Of a DNA stretch of 64,000 bases, positions 1 through 13,100 are shown one piece after another. The DNA is from Dipteris shenzhenensis. Taxonomy: Eukaryota > Polypodiophyta > Polypodiopsida > Gleicheniales. The DNA is taken from the NCBI GenBank assembly GCA_047967505.1, contig CM106541.1; one strand, 5' to 3'. Each line of letters starts with the position of its first letter. The stretch's first letter is position 1. Below the pieces are notes generated by a model. It was given only the letters and a program-made list of their open reading frames with translations, did not search any database and was not told the origin of the DNA. The position numbers were made by a program, and so were the translations under genes.

Positions 1-2688
1 TATGCAATGAACTCAATGCATAGTCCCTCATGATCCTTCGCTCGGCCATTATGAAGTTTCATTACAGCATTTTACTCCCCCTAGTGAAGAGGGTGCAGGA
101 AGTGGGACGTGGCAGATGTGAGGCTAGGAACTGCTGGCTGATTTGGGATGTCATAAAGTATGCGTGCATAATCATGCGAGACTTGAGTGTCAGTGAGTGG
201 TGATGGGGACCGTCCCTCTAGAAATCTCCGCCAAAAGTCCTTAAGAGTTGTTACTAAATAAAATGTTCAGTAACTCCTCGTTCTGGCAAACGAAGTTTAG
301 TTTCTTTCTGCGTACCAGTCGACGGTACTCGCGTAGCATCGCTGGTTCGCTCGAAAGACTGTTTTTGGTTTCAAATCTGAGCTGGCGGCGTAAAGCCTTA
401 CACTCATCATCGTACCAACTATTACAGGGTACAATTCCAGGGGGTGGTGGGCGGGTGGAGCGGGTGGTGTGGGGGAAAGCGTGAATGGCAGCCTCATGTA
501 GTGAGCGGGTGACAAGGGCAGCACAATCCTCTAAAAGGGGTATGAAGTCAATATAAGCGAGAAGTATGTACAGACGGCCAGAGTAAGGAGGTGAGTGATC
601 CCGATCAAAGCGTATATCGTGGTAGGTGGAGTAAGCACTGAGTGGGGTGGAAGGTGTTGTGCGAAGGGAGGTGGAGATGCTAAAGAAAAGGTATGTATGA
701 TCAGCCCCTAGGGGGAGAGGTGCTATAGTGAAGTCAGTAATGCAAGATGTGAAGACAGGGAATCCCATGATGTAATCAACAACAGTGGAGCCCCCCCCAT
801 GTGGAAAGCATGTGAAACCACCTGAAACGGGCCATTTGCCAAGACCATTATAGATAATGAGATCATGTATCCTGCCGAGGTCTAATGGGGCCTACCCATA
901 AGATCAGAATGGACCTCGCCTGTCAGCCGAAATCCATAGCATGCCTGCCTCCTCAAGGTCAATATCTGGCAGTAGAGTGGAATCATCTCTGAAGTCAAGA
1001 AGTGCTACTTGACGGGCCCTTGTCCTCGCGTAGTTTCCCACTAGAAGGACTTCTCCGCGGCTAGAGAAGTCAACGATGGATTGATAAAGGGCAGCAAATG
1101 GGGATGTCTCATCATCACCTCGGATATCTCTGGCAAAGTGGGAGGTCTCAGGGGGGAAGTAGCAAACTGCGACAAATAGATCCCGGCTGTTCATGTGTCG
1201 AATCCGGATCCAAAGAAATCTAGAATGTGTCTCTCTGCTCTATTGAAATGGTCCCCCGAAGTGTGGATTTGAAAATGAATGCAACTCCACCTGAACCTCG
1301 AACTCCTCCTGTACCCCTCGACAAACTTCTCGTTCCGGCAAACGAAGTTTAGTTTCTTTCTGCGTACCAGTCGACGGTACTCGCGTAGCATCTCTGCTCG
1401 AAAGACTATTTTTGGTTTCAAATCTGAGCTGGCGGCGTAAAGCCTTACACTCATCATCGTACCAACTATTTCAGGATACGATCCTAGGGGGTGGTAGGTG
1501 GGTGGAGCGGGTGGTGTGAGGGAAAGCGTGGAGGGTAATTTTTTGTAGTGAGCGGGTGACTAGGGCAGCACGATCCTCTAATAGGGGTATGAAGTCAATA
1601 TAAGCGAGAAGTATGTACAGACAGCCAGAGTCAATAGGTGAGTGATCGCAATCAAGCGTATATCATGATAGGTGGAGTAAGAGCTCAGTGGGGTGGAAGG
1701 TGATGTGCTACAGGGAGTGGAAATGCTAAAGAAAAGATAGGTATGATCAGCCCCTGGAGGGAGAGGTGCTACGGTAAAATCAGTGATGCGGGATGTGAAG
1801 GCAGGGGATCTCATGATGTAATCAACAACGCTAGAGCCTCTCCCATGTGGAAAGCACGTGAAACCACCTGAGGTGGGCCATCTGTCAAGACCATTATAAA
1901 TAAGGAGATCATGCATTCTGCCAAGGTCTAATAGGGCTTGCCCATAAGATGTGATTGGACCTAGTCTATCAACCGAAACCCGTAGCATACCTACATCCTC
2001 AAGGTCAATGTTTGGTAGTAGAGTGTAATCATCCCTAAAGGCGAGTAGTGGTACCTGACAGGCGCCTATCCTTGCATTGAAGTCCCCAACTAGGAGGGCT
2101 TCTCCATGGCTAGAAAAGTCAACAATGGACTGATAAAGAGCAGCAAATGAAGATGTCTCATCCTCACCTCGAGTATTTCTAGCAAAGTGGGAGGTCTCAG
2201 GGGGGGAAGTAGCAAACTGCAACAAACAAATCCCGGCTGCCCATGTGCCGAATCTGGATCCAAGGAAACCTAGAATGTACATCTCTTTGCTCTACTGAAA
2301 TGGTCCCCAAAAGTGTGGATCTGTAAAGGATTGCAACTCCCCCTGTACCCCTCGTCTCATCTCTATAGGCAGACTCCCATGTATACCCACTGACTACTGG
2401 TAGTGGGCGCTCTGGACACTGATGTGTCTCTGTGTAAAAGACTATGTCGTGACCTGTATAGGATTCTGTGAAGTTACCTGGTTCTGACCATAAGGTACCA
2501 TTACAATTCCAAATGGTGCAGGATAGGGTCTCGGATATCTGAGTCTCATAGACCCCGCTTCCCTATGTAGGGGAGGGGGCTGGTGCCCTACGGGGGCTTG
2601 TAAGAAGTCGTCCCTCTCGTACCACTGCCCACTTCCCCTCCTTTCGGGCCTGATCTCGCTTATGCAACAAAAAGCGTCTCTCCTCAAC

Positions 2689-2690
<2 letters not shown>
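1..2690 (-). pseudogene. LINE ORF2 remnant: duplicated endonuclease, then linker and start of RT
   Basis: Non-LTR retrotransposon ORF2 read right to left. The endonuclease starts near 2505-2525 with IWNCNG, followed by a segment reading TETHQCPERPLPVVSGYTW. The core at 1578-2282 contains LLVGDFNARIG, SSVVDYIM and GADHTYLFF, the expected order for an APE-type LINE endonuclease. Downstream lie a basic linker (YRRLVRRKKLNF) and, at roughly 20-60, HNGRAKDHEGL, the N-terminal RT signature. The element therefore continues past the left window edge. Several stops and frameshifts make it a pseudogene, and the left endonuclease copy has VGNYART instead of VGDFNAR. Its 5' end abuts a (GA)n tract belonging to another LINE tail. 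Confidence 0.8.
279..2330 (-). repeat. Direct tandem duplication (about 1.05 kb unit) inside the LINE endonuclease region
   Basis: Bases from 279 and from 1331 start the same sequence (endonuclease/RT linker), an offset of 1,052. The two copies stay alignable to about 1274 and 2325. They differ by scattered substitutions and small indels. The right copy keeps the GDFNAR motif and the left copy has lost it. Confidence 0.8.
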
Positions 2691-2730
<40 letters not shown>

Positions 2731-2770
2731 ATTGAAGTCTTCGGAAGACCAATGGGTCTATGAGACTGTG
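2691..2770 (-). repeat. (GA)n tract plus LINE 3' tail palindrome
   Basis: A (GA)n run at 2691-2727 is followed by TTTATTGAAGTCTTCGGAAG and the palindromes 2737-2749 and 2746-2759. On the minus strand this reads as a LINE 3' end: two overlapping hairpin-forming palindromes, an AT-rich spacer, then (CT)n. The same arrangement recurs on the + strand near 33330-33429 and 48690-48778. Confidence 0.7.
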
Positions 2771-3314
2771 AGAATACTGATACAAAACAAGCTGAAAGGG
2801 TGGAGCTACTAAGTGAGCATCAACACCCATACTGCATGGTCATAATAACATCAATATAGAGTCAACATAATGTCGATATGACCCTCCTCATCACCTCTAT
2901 CATCATATGTCATCAAAGTACAGAGCAAAATCCGGCCCAATATTGTGGAGGACACATCAACCGGTGAAACAATGGTAGAATAAATTCAGAGATAGGGTGT
3001 TGCCGACTATCTGTGGCGCTACTTGGCGTGATCTCCTAGCCGAGGCTCTGAGTCGGTGGACCAGGGCTATGGCGTGATCTTCTGGAAGAGGCTCTGCATC
3101 GGGACTAGGGCTACGCGAGAGAGCAGATGATATGATATGATTGTATTAGAGTCCTCTTGAGACCCTTCCGAATCTATGGGAATCACTATCAACAAATAGT
3201 GATCTTTTAGATCCGGTGAAAGAAAATACTATAGACTTGCTATATAGCTTAGTACTTGTTGAGCTAGCTTGTGTCCTAGTCCAAGTACCTTGTTGCGGTG
3301 TTCCAAATTTTCTT
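2771..3314 (-). mobile_element. Probable LINE 3' untranslated remnant
   Basis: This sequence lies immediately 5' (minus sense) of the tail at 2691-2770. It shares with 5960-6060 the wording of 'gtggagctactaa(g)cgagcat' next to the tail palindrome. No open frame of note is present. Confidence 0.4.
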
Positions 3315-3842
3315 TTAGATACTTCCTAGCTTTGGAGGTGGCTGCTCTAATAGATTTTTCAGGTTGCGTCTGTTGTTGTCATATCTTTCTATGATGTGTG
3401 CATAGGCCTGACATCGTAGGAGTACATGCTGCTCAATTTTCACCTCTTGTGTGAGGAAGATTTTCCATGTTCTTTCTTCTCTTGGGATTCTAGGTCTTGC
3501 CCACCTTCCCTTCTCCACCTCTAGATCATGTGAGATGGTTCTCATTTTGCATATTAGATGCCTTTTGAACATCAATATGTTCCCCAAGGAATTTTTGCAT
3601 CCCATAACTGCATATTGGATGAATTTCCTGTTTGTAGAACTGCACTTTTGCCCTGGATCTTGCCATAATTTTCGTACCATCTTGTGCATCACGAACTCCC
3701 TGATCTTACATGCATCCTCTTGTATATCAGCAGCTGTTGTACCCCATAATTCCATCCATTTCATCCCATCTCGGTGCCATCCAATGGATTGTGTAGCTTC
3801 CAATGCCTTGTGAGGTAGATTGTGAGAGTTACTAAAAGTCAT
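3315..3842 (-). pseudogene. LINE ORF2 C-terminal fragment
   Basis: A 175-residue open frame. Near its C-terminus it reads TQEVKIEQHVLLRCQAYAHI, resembling the Cys/His-containing C-terminal domain of LINE ORF2 proteins (E-H-x4-R-C spacing). The first Cys pair expected in that domain is missing (KIFLT in its place). It sits among other minus-strand LINE pieces. Family assignment is inference from this short motif. Confidence 0.45.
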
Positions 3843-4680
3843 CGAAAGACCGAAGGGTCGTTGAGAGTGAAGAAAGCAAATAGAATGTGTTGAATGGGTG
3901 GAGCCTTGAAACGAGCATATACACCCAAGGCATGTGCAACATAAACATAGAAATACTAATACATAAAATGTTTGAGTCCATGGAGAGAGACAGGAACTGC
4001 GGTGTGGCGTCCTTACTTAGGTCCTTTGGATGTTGGCAGATGGGTCAAGCCCACAGGAGATCATGGTGATGTACGAGGCTGTAGTGGCATAAAACCTACG
4101 ATGGAGCACCGCCAACAATCAATGTGTGGTTCGTTGTGGCCTCCTAGTTGTGGCCCTGTGTCGTCGAACAATTGCCATTGTCACAACCGTAGGCTATGTC
4201 TCTGTACTGGTAAACATGGAGGGAAGATCCCATAGCCCCATCTATGCATCAACTCGCTGGTGAGTCTGTTGTGTCTCTTGCTCGGGCCTCGTCTACACGG
4301 TCTCCTTGGGGCCTGCTAGTCGATGCTATCTGGCTGGAGAAACTCAATGATCACACTCTCAGTGGAATTTGGCTGAGCACCCTGATCTTGTCTATGTGCC
4401 TTGAGCAAATGGTTTCTATGTTGGGCAGGCTCATGAATGAAAGTCGCTTAACATCTCTAACCCGGGTAAGACAAGAGGCTGGAGAGGGGTTTGAATCCAT
4501 CCTTGAAAAGACAATGATAACAACCTTGGATCTCGTAGTACACAGGGCATCTAAACGTGAAGTGCTCTTCTAATTCAATCTCTTGCAGATCACATAGAGT
4601 ATAGATGCGACCCTCTCTAGGTATCCCCTCAACGCTCCCACTCTCGATGCGTAATTACTATGATGAGAGATGGAAAGGCC
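3843..4680 (-). pseudogene. LINE 3' fragment with zf-RVT-like motif and tail
   Basis: On the minus strand 4560-4655 reads LCDLQEIELEEHFTFRCPVY, closely matching the Cys/His motif of the better preserved LINE fragment at 46747-48084 ([17 protein letters not shown] type). The 3' tail with a degenerate 'agaccgaagggtcg' palindrome lies at about 3838-3870. Forward-strand open frames here (4244-4573) are shadows. Confidence 0.55.
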
Positions 4681-5680
4681 TGATCGATATCCTCGAAGAA
4701 AAGGGGAGATGGATACATGTATAGCCTAGTGGGTGATGAAGCCCGCCTCTGATATCTGTGTGAACTATGCATGACTATCTCAAGCTACATGATTGTGTAG
4801 GTCCAATAGTGCGAGAATATTTTGATTGTGATTGTGATGTTTTGGAGAGTCTCCACTTTGTGTATCTTGGAAAATTGGTGTATGATAACCATCACAAGTA
4901 TCTTCCTACGAATCATCCTACCAACAATCCCATGCTTCTTTTGGTGGGCTTGATATGAGAGTAGCACCTCCAATGATAAAGGCAAGGGATTGGTTGTTGG
5001 AATGGCATGATCCTAAGACACCAACACCTCCACATGGCATAGAAAGGATTTCTATTTTCTACAACCGTATTGGAAGCTTTAAAAATCACCCATGTTTTGG
5101 ATTCGATGTACATATTCAAAAATATTTCTAAAAGCCTATGAAATCATATGGTAGGAGATAAGGACAGTTGGATGCAGGGAGAGGACTTGAGGGATAGGGG
5201 GATAAAGAGGAACATGTGGCAAATAGAGGTATATGGTAAGTTCAAGTGCCAAAGGCACTGTGAGTTTTACTCCAATGAAAAGATACATGTATTCTTTTTG
5301 TAAGTAGTGGTTCCTATTGAAGCTAAGCTTCATACGAAGCTTGTTGGGGGCTCACTAGGTCTTGAATGTAAGTAGCTGTAAAGGGTCCTCTCGGATAACC
5401 TGGTTAGCCTTGTGGTAAGTGAGTGGCACATGTGGGGCCTCACGGCTCTACTGAAAGGGAGGTAATTTGTCCATATGGGGCCTTAGGCTTGCAAACCATG
5501 TACATGTAAATGCATACCAACACCTCTGATCACCCTTAGTTGCTAAAGTCATGGATGAAGATAAGGCCACCCATGTTAGCCTACATCCGATGGAGGTCAG
5601 AACCTTTGTGTATTGAGTACCTGTTGGGCTAGCTTGGCTAGTCCCAGTACCTTGTTACGATGTTACACATGCGCGCGCGT
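4681..5680. other. No recognisable gene (about 1 kb)
   Basis: Presumed LTN1 intron sequence or old repeat. I see no motif, LTR or conserved reading frame. Short open frames on both strands have no recognisable content. Confidence 0.5.
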
Positions 5681-5787
5681 GAGAGAGAGAGAAGTAGAAG
5701 AAGTAGAAGAAGTAGAGTCTATTAACGTCCTCGGGGGGCCAAAAATGACCCCCCGAGAGAAGTAGAAGAAGTAGAGTCTATTAACGT

Positions 5788-5820
<33 letters not shown>

Positions 5821-6090
5821 AGAATTCATTATCGTCCTCAGGGGGCCAAAAATCACCCATGGGACCTAATCGGAAGTTTATTAAAGTAGAGAGAGAGAGA
5901 GAAAGAAAGTTTATTAAAGTCTTCGGAAGATCAATGGGTCTATGAGACGGTGAAAAACCTACAAACGAGCTGTGGTAGTGGAGCTACTAAGCGAGCATCC
6001 GCACCAATGCAAAATGCACACCGATGGGTCTATGAGACTGAAAAACCTGGTACAAACGAGCTGTGGTAGTAGCGAGAGAGAGAGAGAGAC
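5681..6090 (-). repeat. Nested cluster of LINE 3' tails with (GA)n tracts
   Basis: Four or more (GA)n tracts (about 5681-5692, 5789-5817, 5889-5905, 6074-6089) alternate with tail sequences: 'agtagagtctattaacgt', 'cctcggggggccaaaaatga', 'tttattaaagtcttcggaag' and 'caatgggtctatgagac'. On the minus strand each is the end of a separate LINE insertion. Two related tail families are mixed, one with the GTCTTC/GAAGAC palindrome and one with a GGCC-centred one. Confidence 0.65.
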
Positions 6091-6256
6091 TGTGTGTGCG
6101 CACGTGCACATGCGCGCCACACTAATGGGGAAGGTGTTGAACTGTCTTTTAATGTGAATCGAGGATCGATTGGATTTTAGCCATTTGTATCTATTGTGTG
6201 ACCTTGAGATCATGACCACATGTGAAATATTGGTCACAAGCTTTCTTCTAATGCAG

Positions 6257-7109
6257 GCATCTACTAGGAGGTTCAGGGGAGTCATATCCTCCAATATTAT
6301 CGAAGCAAGCAGTTGGACAGGTTATAACATTACTGTTGCAGCGCATGATTCATATTTTAATGGATTGCAATAGCCCATGGGCTCGATATGCTGCTTCATC
6401 TGTACTGCAGCCTGATACAGGATTACGTCTGGTAACAACGGACGAAGAGAACTTGCAAGTTGATCTGGCATGTGCTGCTGTGCAGACGCTATGCTCTAGC
6501 AATTTTTGCATTCAAAATCTGCATGCCAGTTCTGACATTGTACCCAAGGTTGTAGGGTGCCTTTTCTGTATATACTGGAATTACAGCATTCTCTTGGGTA
6601 AAGAATCCAACGGACAAGGTGATGTGGCACTGAGAAATGACTCCGATGATGAGACTGGTGAAGGCATTACAGACAGTCAGTTTGAAGCTAATTCTAATAT
6701 TCAGAATGTAGACGATATCTCCAATGAAGGTCTGTCCCCTTTCATTAATGGCTCTCAGCATGAAACAGAGGCAATGAGGAAAATGATACTTAGTATTCAG
6801 TCTGTACTAAATAACAGATTCTGCAAAAATCTTTCATCTGTGACACGAGCTCACGTTGGACAGATGTTGGTACAATGTGTGCGGCATGCTATTTTTGATG
6901 AGTCCATGGAAAACGTTCCGATGACTTCTTTATGTGCCGGCTGGCTTCTAGCTCTAATTGATCAAGTATGCTTTGATATGGAAGAAACACAACATTTGCT
7001 GGACTTTCTGTTCGAGCCTGCCTATTCTTGGCCTGTTTTCGTTGCTGTTCCTGATGAAAGTGATGAGTATCCCAAGATAGTGCAGAATCAAATGCAACTT
7101 GAAATTCAG
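6257..7109 (+). CDS. LTN1: LTN1 exon a (first in window)
   Basis: The acceptor is TTCTTCTAATGCAG ending at 6256. The first base completes a codon begun in an upstream exon, so the incoming intron is phase 2. The frame then reads [20 protein letters not shown] and stays open for 284 codons, including [20 protein letters not shown] near its end. The donor after CAG at 7109 is GTTGTC, a weak but usable GT site; phase 0 out agrees with the next exon. An acidic low-complexity stretch (about 6645-6730) is probably a disordered linker. The incoming exon is not visible in 1-6256. Confidence 0.85.
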
Positions 7110-10100
7110 GTTGTCATCACTTAAAACCTCTTCTTTCTTGGTAATATGTGACTATTTCTTGAAAGTTTGACATTGCAATCTATCTCTGCCAAAAGTTCTC
7201 ATCCCCTTGAAATCCATAGCATATTGGTGGCTACAAAAAAGGAGATACTTATTGTAAAATAGAATCACTCACTTGATGATGGATATTGTGAGGACGAGTA
7301 CTTGTTTTTCAGTTTATTATGTGGTGGATCTTTTCAGGGGATGTTCTTTTGTTAGCTAACCATCAGAGAACCATTAAACTATGTGAAAAGGAAGGGATAT
7401 GACATGCTCATTGAAAAAAGTTTCCATCTGGAAGGAAAAGCGAGAATTACCGTGTACATTTACAAGTACACCATGTGGGTAGAGCTAATGCCCTTAAGCT
7501 AATTTCAAAGACTGAATGATAGGATATGATTTTTTGTTAAACTTGCAACCCACTTGATTATTACTCCGGGTGAAGGAAGTCTCAGCTGAGATGTACACTA
7601 AGCTTCCATGATCCTTGAAATTTATCCAAGAGTTCACTATCACTTATTGGGTTCCCTTTGTTTTCCCATCTATCCAAGCTTTGTTCAATCTCCCATGATA
7701 AGAGAATCAGAATTAGAGGCATAGAGAGAGAAAACTTCACATTTCAGACTGGGGTGCCTGAATTCCACACCTATTCCATGCTTACCAAACGCCTGCTTGG
7801 GGCTAGGTATCTCCCATTAGTTAAGTTAACATATAATGTGGCTGAGCAGAGATCGGAATGGATAAGTATCTCCCATTAGTGAAGTTAACATATAATAACA
7901 TTGTACACCCATTAGAAGTCATTTATGGAAAAGTAATCTTACCACCTATCCTGAAGACCTGATCCCGCAACCCCTCCCTGCACTTCTATTCTGCCACAGC
8001 CCATCGTACGATGGGCTGTGGCGCCGTACAGTCCAAATCAGGGGTGTTCCCCCACTTGCAACCCCCACCAGCAGATCAGTGCTGCTCCCACGCCCGAGGA
8101 CCAGCGCAAGGACACTCTCTGGGGTCCAAAGCAGCTCGGCTGCTTTCTTCTGCAGCTAGGCTGCTGCATTGTGTTGCTTCTCCAGCCCCGGCCCCTTGTG
8201 TGCACTGTGCATTGCCCTCGTCACTCAGCTCATGGTAAAGCAGCTCTTGAGCACACAGCACACCCACAGCCCACTGTGGGTCATCCGGTCCTCCCTTTGG
8301 CACTCTTTGACCTCAATCCGCATCTTCATCACCCAAAGGAGGCACCGCCTGCTCGTGTAGACAGTTCATGGTCTAGGGACTGGCATTGTACACTCATTCT
8401 CCTTCCTCCATCGCTTGACCGGCCCCCTCGAGAAGAAGAAGATTTGAAGCCGCTCTCAAGCTCGTGGAAAGCGTCAAGTTTCTTTGTGGCTAGCTCTTTC
8501 TCGTGGCAGCTCACTTTTGCAGTTCACTATTCTTTCTAAGTTCGAGAGCTTGCATGTGGAAGAGCTTCGGGGTCTTTATTTCAGGGCTGGGCCGGTTCAT
8601 TGGTGGCCTTCTTCTCGCGCGCACTTTTTGCTTCTTTCTTCTTACCCTTCTTTTCCCGCCTTTTGCGGATGGGCAATTTAATTCTTATTACTAGTGACTG
8701 GGACATTGGTGGCGAACTTTGGTCTGGCCAGAGGGGATCTATGGTAGCACCCTTGACTCTCCAGCTGTCAAAGTTCTTCTGTCACCAGCGGATAACAACA
8801 GGTATAGCAGGTAGTGAATCTTACAGGATGAGGCTGTCGAAGGCAAGGTAGTAGGCCTCACTCCCTTGAGGAGGCGGATTAGGCATTGGATCCAGGCCAG
8901 CTTGGTACTAGATGGTGACCACATCTAGGAGGTCACTATCTATGGATGCGGTGTTTTCCTCCTCCAGCTAAGCTCCTGGATACCGCTCTAACTCTCATGG
9001 AGCGTAGCCCCATCCTCTTGGACACTCATCTGGTTTTCCTCATCCCTTGGTATCGTGGATTCACGGTGGAAGACATGGACTCGACTCACCATGTTCTCCG
9101 CTTCCCAATGACGCTCCGCTTTTCGGGGCTTCCAATGGAATACAGGTCCATCCTTCCTTCCATTGGAGGAGCTTTTGGCACAGTTTTGGAGTACACAGTT
9201 GAGTCGAAGTCGAAAGTGGTGACAGACGATGGGGCTCCTTGACTCAGGCTAGTGTTAGAGAGCCCGGATACCCTTCCAATTGTGATTCTCTTGGAGATTT
9301 TGGAGGGGGGTACTTTTAGTCAGCGTTTGGAGGTTTCAGGCTTACCAGGTCAGTGTTTGAGGTGTAGGCAAAAGGGGCACCTAGCTAGAGATTGTACACG
9401 AGGCCAGTGCAGGACGCATCCCTCCCCTCAGAGACACAGGGACAGCATAGTGACTCGAGAGGGGAGGGGACTCAGAGGGCACCTAGGCAGACACAGCAAG
9501 AATTTCAGAGACAGTAGCCAGAGTTGCAGACCCCTTGGGTAGAGCCTTCAGAGGGAAGGTGGACCAAGGTGGGGAAAAAGAAGAGGAGCAAGTGGGCCAA
9601 AAAGAATCAACAACTGTAAGAGGCAAGCACAAGTAGCTATGCACTCACAAGGAGATCTGATTGGAGGCCCACAGGTATCACGTGATCTGGTGAGGGAGAT
9701 ATCAACCTCAGGACATCCTTTAGGCCCCTCCGGAGGAGAGACTTCTCACCCACTGCTGGATTCTCCATCGCAGCAAGAGCAGGCGTCACAAACCCCCAAA
9801 GCACCAGTGCCCATAGCCTCTCTAACTCACCCCCCTGAGTTCAGAGGAGAACCCCTAGAGGACGCAAGTGCCTCCACCGCAGCACCCTTCCTCTGGGATA
9901 GCAGTAGACTCCACAGAGCCTTCTTCCCCGCCAGCCTCCTCTCTGCAGCCCCCTTCCGTGCCTCCCCCACCCTCGTCGCCCCGCCGTATTCTCATCCCTC
10001 GGTGATTACCCTCACCACCCGCCCTTCCCCTCCAGCCCCCTCTCCTTCCCATCAGTTAGCCGCAGCCTCGCCTGGGGCATCTTCTTCGAGCACCCCGCCA

Positions 10101-13100
10101 GGCTCAACAACTGACCCTGCTTTCGCGAGCAAGGGCAAGACAAAGTTTCCCCTGTCGACCTCTCCCTAGCAACAATAGAATCATTGGAGCACCACCTACA
10201 CGTGTGACATGGCCAAACCTGTGCTTAGGATGGTGGAGTTAGGGTATCCATCCACCCAACTCATAGTATTATTAATAGGTTGTGCTACAAAATGAAAAGG
10301 ATGGTTCCTTTTTTGAACTAACTTAGTTTTTTGCCAGGCATTTTTATTAACTTTTTATAAAATGTAGAGTTATTGATTACGAAAAGAGTATGAACATCAA
10401 GATGATCCAATCAAGAGGATCTATAGCCAAAATCCATGGCTCCACTGATGATCTAGAATTCACTTTCACTGCCATAGGAGTGGGAAACCATTACCAACTG
10501 ACACATGTTGCATGCCCTGGGTCACCTCTAGGCCAACTAATGCACCCATCCATCTACATCCTTGTGGGAAACTGTTAGACCTTGGCAAGGAGAAGCTATA
10601 CTTGGAACATGCTTAAATCATATGGAAGCAAAAACAATAACAACTCAAAGTGGCTGAGAGGCTGCTACCGCGAGAGTACTAGCAGTTGGGACCTTGGAAC
10701 TATTTGGAGATCCCGGATTCTTACCCCATGCCCTTGGAGTTGACCGTTCTGATCCTGCAGCCCCGTAAAGGGGGCATCAATACGGTAGGGTCGCGCACCC
10801 ACTTGGTTCAGATCCTCCATTTTATAACTGATTTGATAGCTTCAGGAATTATTAAAAGTTTGCAGTTCCACAGGAAATAGTCTGGTGATCATAGATCTAA
10901 ATAATGTAATTTTTAGAGCCACTATCTGCAGATTGTCTATGATGTGGTCTTTTTGAGAGAAAATTGAAGACCATGGAAGATTAACTCTCGTAGTTCAAAG
11001 AGCTACTAAGGAGAGATTAACCATGGTTGGTTGTATAAAGAAACGAAGGTAATCCCACCAAAGATGGTGCTGGATACAATCCTTACGTATGAAGGCACAA
11101 AGCCAACAAAGCAACTTCCATGGATCCAAAATATTCAAAGCTGGGTTAAGCAACAACAATGGAAGGGTCTACGTGTGCTCAATGTGACATTCATCTGTAT
11201 CTATATGTACTTGTGCATCTATTATTATTTCTAGAGCAAAGATTCGGTGACATTGTTTCCCACATGGGGGTCACATCAGGTGTCTGTGTTATGAAAGATT
11301 ATGCTAGACAATGTTTCATGTGGGCCCCTCACCAGTGACTATCTTTCCCTGACTTGGATATTAATTCTGCATCTTAACTTGTGCTAGGAGTCTATTGAGA
11401 AATACTCAACCTCTGGAAATGATGTCTGATATAAGTATTTCCCTTTGCTTTGTGTGACAGCGAAGGCTTTTGGATTAGACTGCCTGTGCTATTGCTTCCT
11501 TTTGACTTGCTAACTGTTGAGGCTTCTTTTCAGGCAGGGCTGTGTAGTTTTGGATTAAATCACCTTGGTATGTTTTGTTAATCTGCAGTTAGCTGAATTC
11601 GTATTAAATCATGTGTAGGAACCTAGACACACTTTCGTTGCAGCCTTCGTTGACAAGGTTGCTTCAGCCCTTGGATGGGATAAGGTTGTAATCCGTTCAA
11701 CATCACCACACATGCAAGCTACAGAATTGGTTAATTATGGATTTCAACCAGCTTATAGAATCTGGTTGCTGATTGAGCTTCTTTGCACCTGGCATTGGCC
11801 TGGAGGCAAGGCTGTGGATTCTGTTATACCTTATCTGGAGTATTGCGCAGGGCATGCAAGTGGATGTCCTGGACAGATTGTTCTGGATAATGTTGTGAAT
11901 TCACTGTTTTCAGCTGCATTGATAAGAAATTTTGATTTGGAGTTCAGTAACAAGTTTTGGATGGGATTAGATGAAGACATGGAAGTCCTGGAGGATGCTT
12001 GTGTACGTGCTTTACTAGTTCTGTTGAAGAAGCTTTTAAGAAAAGATCCTCCGCATGCAATGATTCATACCCCGGAAAGGTTATTTAGTATGCTTATTTT
12101 GGATGGAGGATTTCTGGAAGAGCCTCTGCTTCACAAGAACTTAAACATTCTACCATTTATGCTTACAATTTTTGTGCCATTCTTGCGGAAAAGGCGTGAG
12201 ATATTGAATGAAAGCATCTCAAATAATTCATCTGACGTGAAAACTCAATGTTCCTTAGAGATGGCTGTCTGCAAATGGATGGTGCTAGCACTATCTGCTC
12301 CACCTCTTAGCACATGTGACAACAGCAAATCAGGTCTAATCTCCACCTTTCTGCTGAGCCCATGTGCAGGTTTCAATGTAAATGCCAAATATTTCTTAGT
12401 GCAGAAATGTGTGTTTGTCTAGGGTAGCATTCAGAACAAATAAATTGTGGGGAGAGAGAAAATCAGATGCCTGTTCTGTGCAGCTCTGATTAATTTAACA
12501 GATTGTCTGTGTGCAGATGTCAAGCATCTGGTTCGGGTTGCTGTTTCCTGCTTTCCACTTCATCATGCAGGAGGGTCTGTGACAATAATGGCAGCTTCCT
12601 CTGCTCGTGCAACGTCGCAGGAAAGACTTCTATTGCTAGCTCTGCTCCGAAAACAGGCTTCTCGTGAGGCTGTGGCTGGTTATCATGCTCGTGTGGCTGA
12701 GCAACGTGTATTAGCACAGCGGGGCTACGTGGAGGATAGCGATCAGAGGCAGGCATACGAAAGGACTCTTGCAAAACTGGTGGCTGCGACTGTTGCATAC
12801 TCCTGGCAGGATTTTGAATCAGAAGATTGGGCATTTGTTATCAACGAGATGTGCAAATGGCTGGAGGCTGCAGTTCTTGAAGCTGAAGATTTCACAGAGC
12901 TGGTGGCGAGCGTAATTAAGGACACAGATATTGGAGTAGGGAAAGAGTCACAGGCCTCCACCATTGTTGCCAACATAGGTTTACAGGTCACACGAGCTAA
13001 GAATAGGCAAACAGAATTGACTTGGACTGCTGTCGCTATTTTCTCTCTTGTAGATGCAGTTGAAAAATTGGATCATACCAATACTTCAATGTCTGTGGCA

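Noticed and set aside
4244-4573. 109-codon forward frame as a possible gene
   Set aside because: The complementary strand encodes the LINE zinc-motif segment; the forward frame is a shadow.
2691-6090. Regularly spaced (GA)n blocks considered as a CRISPR or satellite array
   Set aside because: Spacing is irregular and each block belongs to a LINE tail; eukaryotic plant context.
1-6256. Search for the preceding LTN1 exon
   Set aside because: No block with Listerin-like sequence and a phase-2 donor was seen; the region is LINE remnants, so the exon is presumed upstream of the window.
8011-8694. Cluster of overlapping open frames before the LINE ORF1 remnant
   Set aside because: Six overlapping short frames on both strands with no domain; more likely LINE leader.
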